DNA of 64,000 bases from Protula sp. h YS-2021 (taxonomy: Eukaryota; Annelida; Polychaeta; Sabellida; Serpulidae), in NCBI GenBank assembly GCA_949752745.1, contig OX457031.1, positions 3,060,614 to 3,124,613 on the forward strand. The letters run 5' to 3'. Positions 25,357 through 35,216 of this stretch are shown in pieces; position 1 is the stretch's first letter; the number at the start of each line of letters is the position of its first letter. The notes below the pieces were generated by a model, which was not told the origin of the DNA, made no database searches, and saw only the letters and a program-made list of their open reading frames with translations. The translations under genes were made by a program, and so were the position numbers.

Positions 25357-26928
25357 TTCTGGTACAATGACACCAGGTATACATCACAGATTTAATGGAT
25401 CGTGACGTGTTGAGAGAGTACTTCACTAAAATTTTATTAAAAAGATCAAATGGTAAACTAAAGTTTAGAGACGCGTAGCGTCACTATGCGTAAGCACCAC
25501 GTTGCTAAGGAGTTTTAGCATTTTGTCTGAAATATGTGGAGTTAAATGCATCAGGAAATAACAGGAAAAAAGCTAAAAAGGTGCAAAACACTAGACGGAG
25601 AATACATATATTCATAACCAAATTATAATTTCTACTATGACATATAAAATTATTTTTATTTTTTGAGAACTCATATAAGAGCCTATTACACTTTGTTTTA
25701 TTCTGTTTAATGCTTTACCTTATCATTTTTACACTTTAAACCATTGAACTTGTAGTAGAAATATAGCGCCTTCAGAATGTCCAAAAAGTGCAGTCCTGCC
25801 TATCCCTGTACATGCCTGATAAATAGACAATTTAAGTACGGTATTTGTAATTTTATGTTTTCATTTCCCGGTTTTACTCTTTTCCATTTTTTGTCCTAAA
25901 AACATAATATAAAGAACAATGCAAATCACACTAATGTAAATTTGATATTTTATTCAATGAAAACGTCTAAATATTTTTAACTTCATCCTAACTGTTACTT
26001 TGATGGATACATATCGTTGCACTGCAAACGTACAAAATAGAATATAAATACTGATCAATTAAAGTAAATTCTATTACTAAGAACGATATTGGCATTTAAT
26101 AAATCTGGACTTACAGTAAGAGGAGCATCAGGTGTGGGGACAGGTAGGTATTTCGAAAAGAATGTTACTCTATATCAGTAACAGTTGCAAGGGTTGTACG
26201 GAAGTGTATTAAACTCGTGTATTAATCTGTGAACTGAAAATTTATCGTTGTAAAGATACTATGTTTCGCGATTAAAATACAATGGTAACACATCAAACAA
26301 AACAGAAAATATACGTTTAAATTCAAGTTTAGAAATAAGAACGATAAGTCAATAAATCTGAGCTCACTGCAAACATACAGACAAAGGAATAAATAAACAG
26401 TAAACAATAATTAAAGTTGCTTTTATAATTATAGCAACATTTATACTTAATAAATATTTCAATGCAGAATAAACCATCTCAAAATTTCAGTTTAGGTCAC
26501 AATATTTATTTTTACGCAAATAAAAGTTGAACGGCTCAGTGTGTCAAAGTTTTCATGGAAAAATGAACTTTAATTTGTTTCATTACACAAACAGGGTAGG
26601 GATGGGTAGGTAATATCGCCTTCAAATAAAAATATTTACAGTATAGTTGAAAATAGTAAAAATGAGACCACATTTACAATTAATTTCAATCCATATACTT
26701 TCTTTATGAGGGGTGAGGGGTAAGTATTAGCCTTATTAGTCTTGTTGACAGGGGTGAGGATTTAAATAAAGAAACAACACAGTTATTAAAATATGCTCTC
26801 GTTGGTCACTAAGTGATAGCACAATCTACTTAATATCATGAGCAATATGGAGTCCCTAACAAACAGTTTGTTCTTATTCTTTGATGAATTTAATGCATTA
26901 CAGAAATATATTTAAAATACATCAAATA

Positions 26929-26930
<2 letters not shown>
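25357..26930. other. FMO 3' flank, no gene recognised
   Basis: AT-rich. AATAAA occurs near 26099, but I cannot say it is the used polyadenylation signal. Confidence 0.45.

Positions 26931-27012
<82 letters not shown>
26931..27012. repeat. (TA)n microsatellite
   Basis: About 80 bp of TA repeats. Confidence 0.97.
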
Positions 27013-27016
<4 letters not shown>

Positions 27017-27069
27017 TAGAGTATTTATATTAATCTAAGCTCAATCCATGATACCTTAAAGGTGACAAT

Positions 27070-27592
27070 TCACACGCCCCGTTGTTTCAGTGAGCGTGCC
27101 GTTTTTTCTAGCCATGCGTAATTTTTCGCATTGCCGTTAGAAAGTTGACCAGACTCGAAAATGTGCTACTTTTCATTCCTGCGGGATACTGAGCGCATCA
27201 CAATCGCTGTAGATTCCTTCGCGTGAGTGAAAGTAGTGCTGCACAGATCTTTACTCGGGTCTGATGCTTTGTAAAACTTTAGAGATGGATTTAGAAAACA
27301 TTAGGGTTATTCCAAGCGCTTAGAGTGAAGAACAAATGAATGGCTTCTTTGGGAATCTTGTGCAGATACACTTCTATCGTATTGTACCCGATTTTGCTTA
27401 GGTCATCCATGACGTCACCAGAATGTTGAATAACCATCTTGAAGTTCTTACCTGAGTAATCTATAATGGCGATCATTTTAAAGCCACTGAAGACAAGACA
27501 TGATGCGTCGAGGAAATCCTTTCCTGTGCTTGTCCTTTTATTGCCAGTCCAAAATCAACCAACTTTGCTTCTTTCCAGTTTTCCAAATAATC
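27070..27592 (-). pseudogene. TerD exon of copy 1 (frameshifted)
   Basis: Retains KEAKLVDFGL, TGKDFLDASCL, HSGDVMDDLSK and EVYLHKIPKEAIHLFFTLSAWNN. It then hits a stop caused by a 7-bp deletion relative to copy 2. The terminal SLKQRGV and stop are still readable in the shifted frame. Confidence 0.8.
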
Positions 27593-28021
27593 CTAGACCA
27601 ATAAACAGCATCAAAATAAACGCTATAAATTCTTTGTAAAGAAAATTTTTCAGAACAGCAACAACTCATCACAACTCTCTAAAGCTTTGCAACAAACAGT
27701 AGAATAAACATAGTTCTATCCTTGTTGTAAAATGCCTCAAAATGATAATAAATTACTAGTTTTTCTTTCTTCACAGCACTGAGTGAATTGTTAGCTACGT
27801 TAACTATTTTAAGCAAGCTAATTTTACTGTGATCATAGCACTGATAATTGGAAATAACATCTGTTCATAGAGTTCAGTTAATTGTTGCGTTTCAGCGTCA
27901 GCTCTTCTCACCGCATTCTTTGTACTAAGATAGTTCATAACAATGAGTTAATTGTTGCATTAGATTTCTGACATATTCTCCTCTTACTGCATTCCTTTTA
28001 CTGAGATAATGCTTGTTTTAC

Positions 28022-28198
28022 CGTAAATTCTTTTTCATCGTAAAGCAGTTTCTGTTTCTCTCCCTTCCCTTTGATCTTTGCTGATCTTTTGCTCTTCAGC
28101 AGCAGAACAGTATCCTGCAGATTGACGTCAATAGCGTAACTCATCTCAGTCATCAACTGAACGTTAATTGGTCCAGCTTTGTTTGTAGTGGATGGTAC
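28022..28198 (-). pseudogene. Ubiquitin-like exon of copy 1
   Basis: 177 bp, open, with INVQLMTEMSYAIDVNLQD and EKQKLLYDEKEFT. Acceptor AAAAG and donor GTAAAA match copy 2. This exon alone is undamaged. Confidence 0.7.
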
Positions 28199-29378
28199 CT
28201 TTTATAAGGTGAAATGGAAGTAGCAATACAGAACAAATGATTCAACATCAATTGTTCCTGATTTGCCTATTATCGGTCTCTCGTAAGCTGAACAACAATA
28301 AACAATGACTGAACACATTTGAATAAATTATAAGTGTTCATTGTTCCTAATTTATTGATAATTGTTCACTCATAATGTAAAAAAGAAGTAACAATGCACA
28401 ATTGCTTAGTAACTCCACACCAAGCACAATGCAAAACACAAATTGGAATTAAACAAATCGAGGTAAAGCAATACAACCCAGCAGCGTTATTCTGAACCTT
28501 GATCCAGACCAAAACTGTCTATGTCAGATACAAAGATAATTTGACTTTGTCGCATCATATAAGAACCTTTAATCTCATATAATGATTGTCAAAGTTGAAC
28601 AAATATAGACCAGTGACGTTGCAAGGCAATGTCATAATACTGGTTACAGGTTATCTTTATGCTGACTTTGGTTTAAAGTGAAATGTTGCCAGAGGTGGGA
28701 CGTCAACAAATATTTCAAGTCGAAAAAGGCTGACTGAACGACAACCCTTTGTTTACACACCAAAGCTATGGTATCTCATTTCTGTTGCTTAACCGATAAC
28801 TGCAAATTATGACAATATAGAATTCCTGTTTTAACACAACAACGTTTGAAACGGAAAAGCGCATTTGTTTACCTGCACACATGCAGAAGCATTGAATTTA
28901 AGGCCTTATTCTACTCCAAAATTATGGTTACTTGGAAACGACGATTTAAAATATTACTATAAATTTTAGTAATATTTTAAATGATTTTTGTTCTTGCATT
29001 TAACGTTATTATAAAAATAAATGCACAGTGTGTAAGAATATTCAGAGTGACATGCAATTTTAATTTTGAATTTAAGATGAAAGTTTAAAATCAAGTAATT
29101 GAAAGCTGTGACTAAAGTGACATTGTACAGTATTTTAAATTTTAAATTGAAGCTTAAAATTTACATTTGTATTATTATGTTGAAGAAACTCATAAAGCAC
29201 ACAAAACACACCTGATGATATAGACTTTGTAAAAGTTTCCAAATTAAATGTATTCTTTAACGACTTAAGTTAATAAGCACATCACAAAATTACACAAACT
29301 TTTAATTTTTAACTTACTTAAAAAATTGTAATTTGATATATAATATGTAAGCAAATTATAAACAGAGACAAAACGCAC

Positions 29379-29499
29379 CTGTGAGCAAAGACTTTGTAGC
29401 AGGCTCTTAATTTCATCTTTTTTCACGGCTTAAGTTAACGGGTATGCCGCAGCCAACATATGTGCATTTTCCTGTTATCATTGCTGCCTCGATCACACA
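29379..29499 (-). pseudogene. RING part 2 exon of copy 1
   Basis: CVIEAAMITGKC, then GCGIPVNLSRE followed by an out-of-frame TGA. It is 121 bp against 123 in copy 2. A degraded tandem copy of its donor end lies at about 29205-29275 (GACTTTGTA and CGACTTAAGTTAA shared). Confidence 0.72.
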
Positions 29500-29686
29500 C
29501 TGAAATTTTCAAAAACTTGCAGTGTAATTAACAATTAAGTGCAAAATGGTTAAATAGGTAATTAAATGAATATGCAATATGTTACAAAATATAACGTAAT
29601 ACCTGGCACCACCAAACGTTTGAGAAATAAATAAATACCTTCATTGTTGCAAAGCATTACAATGATAAATATAAGACTCTGAATGC

Positions 29687-29793
29687 CGTAAGGCAAATGA
29701 TATTAGTGTGTCTGCAGAGAATAGTCACTGGGAAAGGAATGAATGCGTTCAGAGATCTTTCCTCACAGCAAACTCGACGCCACATCCCGCGAT
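29687..29793 (-). pseudogene. RING part 1 exon of copy 1
   Basis: 107 bp, same length as copy 2. Two zinc-ligand cysteines are lost, and the donor position reads GC. Confidence 0.72.
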
Positions 29794-30735
29794 CTAAACG
29801 TAAACATATCTTAAAAAGTTATATGCGCTCTATCCTTCTAGACAGTAGGGAACTGATAATTAGATATTGCTGTACCTGTTTTGTGAGTATGTATGTTTTA
29901 AAAAGAAATATCAGCCCTATCCTTCTAGAGAGTAGGATTCCAGTAAGTAGGTATGACCCTCTGTACCTTTTTTATTATTTACAGTTACCGGTAGTATACA
30001 GCATAAAGTAGTGTATTTTAAAACGAAATATCTGCTCTATCCTTCTTGGCAGTAAGCTGCCGGTAAGTAGATATGACACCGTATACGTTTTATTATTTAC
30101 CGATATTAATGGTATGTAATTTAAAATTGCCACAGATTTCTTTTTACCGGTCTATTTAACTGGTTCTTTATGAAATTGAAAGACATTTTTATAGTTGTAC
30201 ATTAAAATCGAATGGGCTACAAATCATATCACATTAGATGTCAGCTTCGCCTGCTCTGACAAAATCCAAGATTCAAGAGTCGGGTCGGGCTCAACATGGC
30301 CAGCTCTCGCTTAAACTGCAAGCGAAAGCACTGGGCTAGAAAACATGTCATTGTTAGCTGTAAGCTTAGCTGTTCTCACAAAAAACAAGATACAAGATTC
30401 GAATCCAGCTAGAAGCTCTCCCTGAAATTGTATAAATCAAATGAAAGCAGAGTTTTAGATAACATAAAGCTGAATCAACAATCAACGCCCTCATTTGCAC
30501 AACATTTTACATCAATTTTTATAGACAGTAAGAAGAAGAAACAGAATTGTTTCGCATCAGGTTGTCGCAAAATAAAAAATTAGTAGTCCACCCATCCTCA
30601 ACTTTCCCCCTCCATTTCCACCACTCCACCACCAACACCACCTTATTCGATGCTGTTTTGCAGTAATTACAACAAATGCTCTAAACTGGTTTAATTTACA
30701 CGTGGATAATGTTTCTTTTTACAAGATTTAAGTAC

Positions 30736-31010
30736 CTGCTTTTGAAAGTCTCCTTTCTTTAATTATTTTCTGCATTTCGTCTAAAAACTGAACGTGTCGG
30801 AAATCTGGTCGCACGCTTTTCGCGCTTTGTGTCCTGTTGGTTCGTAAATATGTCGCCATTGGCATATAATGTATGACCAGAGGATAGAACCTTTGGGGCT
30901 TTCCGTCGTAGAGACTGCACATTCAGTTATTTGTGTCAATGCTGTAGCCTCATTATAAATATCCCCTTGTCCGGTTGTGTAAAAAATAATTCCACAATAC
31001 ACCTTTATGG
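30736..31010 (-). pseudogene. Possible 5' exon of copy 1, unknown domain
   Basis: Reads protein-like in two overlapping frames: YCGIIFYTTGQGDIYNEA upstream, then FYPLVIHYMPMATYLRTN through LDEMQKIIKERRLSKAG downstream. It ends at CAG/GTACTT in phase 1, exactly the phase RING part 1 needs. No equivalent is seen near copy 2, and I do not recognise the domain. Confidence 0.35.
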
Positions 31011-31333
31011 CGTTAAGATAAGGCGGATCCAGGTGTCAAATTTCCTTGTACCGTAAAATGAGACAGAATCTAAAAATAGCCTCCAGTGCCATATCATTTT
31101 GCAAGAATGATAAAGCTAGCAAAGTCTTAAGCTGGTTTAAGAAACAAATAATATTATAAAGCTGTGTGTGTATTCACACTGCATTTGATGTTCTTGAGAA
31201 TTTACTACTTCTATTTTTAACTAAATCAATTTTCAATTACAGGCTGCGTAAATGCATATATATGTTATAGCCTTTTCGTTTTCCAAATGCTACTTTTGCT
31301 TTAGTTTGCTTGATTAATTCTAGATATAAGGTT

Positions 31334-31970
31334 CAGGGTTCGCGTTGGAGGGGATTTTGTTCACTTTTTGGGCATTTTTACGAAATGACTCACTTTTTCG
31401 GAACCCAGTGAGTCACTGTGACTAACATTTTTAAAACCCATCGAGACACACCTTGACAAGAAAAGAAATTGTAATAATTAAATTAATTATAATATTTTTT
31501 GCAGTAAAAAAGTCATCTCAATGTCAAAATTATACACACCACTTTTTCGTAGATTAGCTATGGACCCGTTTAAAACGAATGATTTGTCAATGAAATCGTA
31601 ATCTGTTTTATCATTCCAGTAGTATTCACAATTGGAATCCCATTTTTTCTGTAGCGCAGTATTTAATTTCGGATTTTTTCCTTCAAATTATAGCATAGCC
31701 ATTGCATAACAATTACTTTTGTTTTAAAGCGTTCAAATGTTTCATCGTTAAATAAATAATCAAGTTTAAGGTGTGTTCTTATAAGAAAGAGCGCCGTTGG
31801 GGGAAGGGGGTATGCGGTGGGTGGGGATCGGGGGGAGGGGGTATGGGATGGGTAAGATCGGGGGCGGGGTAGAGGTGTCGTTGCAGGATGTTGTGACTCA
31901 GTTTTCTGGACCCAACTGAGTCACACTTTCCTTTTTGACTCACTTTCCTGAGAACCCAGCACGAACCCTG
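31334..31970. mobile_element. hAT-like non-autonomous element
   Basis: The ends are inverted: CAGGGTTCGCGTTGG on the left, and CAGGGTTCGTGCTGG as the complement of the right end. Subterminal GACTCACTTT and GTGAGTCAC motifs recur in both halves. CAGGGTTCG is a common hAT terminus. It is about 640 bp and has no ORF. A clean 8-bp target duplication is not visible, so the family call is tentative. Confidence 0.6.
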
Positions 31971-32339
31971 CAGGTAGATTCTGGATATATTACAAACACA
32001 TAATCACCGTATACTCGTACTTTAACATTCCACGTGGAATTTCTACTGGCAGAAAATCCGGACGACACAGAACAGTCGCTCATTTTTCACAATTAAAGGT
32101 TGGAATAACTCATATTTGTTTTCAAGACCCCACCCTTATTTGCTTCAATCTCACGCCCGTTCTAAATGCATAATACCTTGCGAGGTGGCAGAAAATCGTA
32201 ACTCCTATGCTACCCTTCTTATTATACTCCTTCCCTCCTTACATAAGTTCTCTAAGATGGCTCTTTGAGAATTTTCGACAAAAAGCAGGGTAACGGCTAG
32301 CTTGGCTGGTACACAGCTTTCGGGTTCAAATATGGTTGA

Positions 32340-33015
32340 TGCAGGAGGCTGTTGGAGGGGGTTGAGGTTGTTGGAGAGGGTTGAGGTTTTTAGGGTTGGG
32401 TTTGCTGGATAAGGTCGAGATTGCTGTAGAGGGTTGAAGTCGCTGGAGGGCGTTCAGATTGCTGGAGGGAGCTAAGATTGCTGCAGAGTGTCGGGGTTGT
32501 TTGAGAGGGCCTGGTCAATAGAGGGGGTTGAGATTGCTGGAGGGTGTTGGGGTTGATGGAGGGAGTTGAGATCGCTGAATGGCTTTGGGATTGATGAAGG
32601 TTGAATTGAAGTTGCAGGATGGGGTTGAGGTTGCTGAAGAGGATTAGGGTTGATGGACTGGATTAATTTTTGATCGATGGGGTTGATAGGGCTGGAAAAT
32701 GTTGAGGGTGCAGGATGGGGAAGGGGTAGGATTGATGCATGGATTTGGGTTTGATGGAGTAGGTTTGGATTGCTGCAGGGGGTGGTTGTTGATGGAGAGG
32801 GCCGAGGTTGCTGGCAAGTGTTGGGGTCGCTGGAAGGGGTTGATTTTGATGGATTGGGTTGGGGTTGATGGATGCGGTTGAAACTACTAGAGGAGGCTGC
32901 AGAGCGATTAGGGATCATAGATGGAGATGGGATTGATGGAGCGGGTTTGGAATGCTGTATGAGTTAGGCTGACCGAGGGGGTTGAGGTTAGTGGAGAGTG
33001 TTGAGAGCGTTGGCG
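32340..33015. repeat. Degenerate GGTTGATGGAG/GGTTGAGGTTGCTGG minisatellite
   Basis: About 675 bp of short purine-rich units of roughly 15-25 bp. The long ORFs through it on both strands are translation artefacts. Confidence 0.85.
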
Positions 33016-34600
33016 TTGATGAATGGAGTTAGTATAGGGGCATGTGTAAGATTGCCAAACCCACTGTTATTTTAAAAATTGGTAATTTATTTTAGTACTC
33101 CATATTTCCTGCTAAAATGAGGTGATTTCTATAGAGGTGGTTTTTAACAGCTGCAGTTTAGCTAAATATTTATTTTCACTGCTTGTTTTTCATTTTTACC
33201 TGTACAGTTTTTCAGCTAGATAAAGTAACATGTTTGATAAACAACAACATTTATTGTAATGTAAAGCCCTTGGCAATATTGTGAAGTGACAGAATTTCTG
33301 TATTTATTTTTAAAAAGTGTATTTTTGAAACTGGACAGTGCATATTTCAGGTTGTATTAAAACATGAAAACGTATCAGAAAAAATAGTTCAAATATTCAA
33401 CTACAAAATCAAAGTAAAGTTAGAAAATACATAGCACTAGATAATAGAAAAAACTCCAACATTCGTTAAAGTTTAGGCATATTCCTCAGGAAGTGAGCTT
33501 TTCGAGACTTTAAAAGCTTAAAATAAATCATTGTCACATTCAGGGATGCCAAACCAAAGCTGAAATTTTTTGGCCAATATATTTTCAATAAAGTAATATG
33601 AATACATTATTCCAAAGGAAATCATGAATAATGTTCTTGCGACTTTCAAGAACTGCGAAACAGTCATAGGTTGTACTGTACATTTTACAAGTCATTAAGC
33701 CCCTGTATGTCTCAGTAATATTACACAATCCAAAGCACAAAGCAAAGGCTAATTTGACTAATAACTCTAGGATAATTACAAAACGAAATAAAAAAAGAGA
33801 AAATAAACTAAACCACTAATTACATTATTTTGAGAAATGACCACTTTATTTACAATTAATAAATCTACTTAGTCCAAAAAGAAACTAATACAGAAAACAA
33901 ACACTAGTTATTTGTAGAAATTAAAACGATATAGATATTTAGTTAATGCTTAAATGTCATATCACACTGTTAAATCATCAATATGTTCATGGTATTTAAG
34001 AGAGAATGTAATTCCATAGAAATAACGGTTCTATCTGAAAATGATATTTTGAGTTATTTTAAAGACAGAACAATGAGACAGCAGAAATGTTTAGTCTTCT
34101 GAACAATACCATCACTAAAAATTGGCGGTTACTATGCAATGACGCTTAAGCGAGGAAAAACTAGCCTTGTTTTACGTCCCTGCAACCGTAAAAATTGTGA
34201 CAAGACCGGCAGTAAAAAAGTCAGGTAAAAACGCCGTAGGGCAAAAAAAGTACTGAAAATAATCTACCAAATGACCTATCAAAAGAGATATCTATCCTAC
34301 AATACTTGCGCTGCACTTTCATATCTCGAATTTCATGCAAAACTACAACAAACGCTTCAAAGTGGCAACGCATTGATTCATAACATAATGCTGATGCCAA
34401 ACAAAGATTTTACGAAATGCCGTTTCAAAAAGTTTTTCTAAACTAGAGAAAGATCGAGAGCAATAAAGCGATCCTGACTGGTCCGATTTTTCCGGTTGCA
34501 CTTGTGTTTGAAAATAATCTGCTTTTCAATATTTCAATTGTCAATATTTGATTGAAAAATACTTGTATTGCCAGAACGTTTATTTCATGTTTATGTTAAG
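33016..34600. other. Intergenic, no gene recognised
   Basis: AT-rich. I see no exon, repeat array or transposon end. Confidence 0.5.
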
Positions 34601-34607
34601 GTAAAAC

Positions 34608-35216
34608 TTACACGCCACGTTTTATCAGAGAACACGCCGTTTCTTTTAGCGGGGCGTAATTTTTAGCATTGCCGTTAGACAGCTGACCAGACTCAAAAAT
34701 GTTCCATTTGTCCCCCCTGCGGGAAACTGAGCACATCACAACCGCTGTAGATTCCTTCGCGTGAGTGAAAGTAGTGCTGCATAGATCTTTACTGGAGTTT
34801 GATGCTTCGTAAAAGTTTAGAGACGGATTTGGAAAACAACCAATGGTAGGGTTATTCCAAGCGCTTAGAGTGAAGAACAAATGAGTGACTTCTTTAGGTA
34901 TCTTGTGCAGATACACTTCTATCGTATGGTGTCCGATTTTATTTTCATTGTCCATGACGTCACCGGAGTGGCGAACGACATTCTTGAAGTTCTTGCATAA
35001 GTAATCTACAGTGGCGATCATTTTAAAGCCACTGAAGATAAGACATGATGCGTCGAGGAAATCCTTTCCTGTGCTTGGATATCCCCAGAATAGATCAAAT
35101 GTGACATGGTTGAATGTTGGTGGCAGAGCGTACAGAATAATAACCAGTGATATGGATGCATTTGGTTCCAATCCAAAATCAACTAACTGTGCCTCTTTCC
35201 CGTTTTCCAAATAATC
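34608..35216 (-). CDS. Ubiquitin end plus TerD exon, copy 2
   Basis: Starts after a CTAG acceptor. The first roughly 35 codons (DYLENGKEAQLVDFGL, then NASISLVIIL) complete the ubiquitin-like domain begun in the previous exon. TerD features follow: DLFWGYPSTGKDFLDASC (bacterial GLGWD and DFDLDAS), HSGD, TIEVYLHKIP (bacterial IKVDLSKVP), HLFFTLSAWN, NPSLNFYEA, and CSVSRRGDKWNI. Ends SLIKRGV with TAA at 34608. No frame breaks. Confidence 0.85.
   Translation of the reverse strand, partial: DYLENGKEAQLVDFGLEPNASISLVIILYALPPTFNHVTFDLFWGYPSTGKDFLDASCLIFSGFKMIATVDYLCKNFKNVVRHSGDVMDNENKIGHHTIEVYLHKIPKEVTHLFFTLSAWNNPTIGCFPNPSLNFYEASNSSKDLCSTTFTHAKESTAVVMCSVSRRGDKWNIFESGQLSNGNAKNYAPLKETACSLIKRGV

Larger units (their letters stand above)
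27070..31010 (-). pseudogene. RING/Ub-like/TerD gene, decayed copy 1
   Basis: Same exon order as the 34608-37543 gene: RING part 1 (29687-29793), RING part 2 (29379-29499), ubiquitin-like exon (28022-28198), ubiquitin end plus TerD (27070-27592). Damage is visible in several places. Two RING cysteines are replaced (WRRVC for WCRVC; IPF for IPC), the RING part 1 donor is GC instead of GT, RING part 2 has a net 2-bp loss giving a TGA, the last exon lacks about 95 bp, and a 7-bp deletion after SAWNNP causes a frameshift. A possible 5' exon (30736-31010) also looks frameshifted. I call it a pseudogene. Confidence 0.8.

Noticed and set aside
30230..30420. Possible tRNA-derived SINE (B-box-like GATTCGAATCC)
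   Set aside because: No matching A box or clear tail; too weak to call.
32472..32918. Pro/Ser/Asn-rich minus-strand ORF of 148 codons
   Set aside because: Read-through of a degenerate purine-rich minisatellite; no splice or codon evidence.
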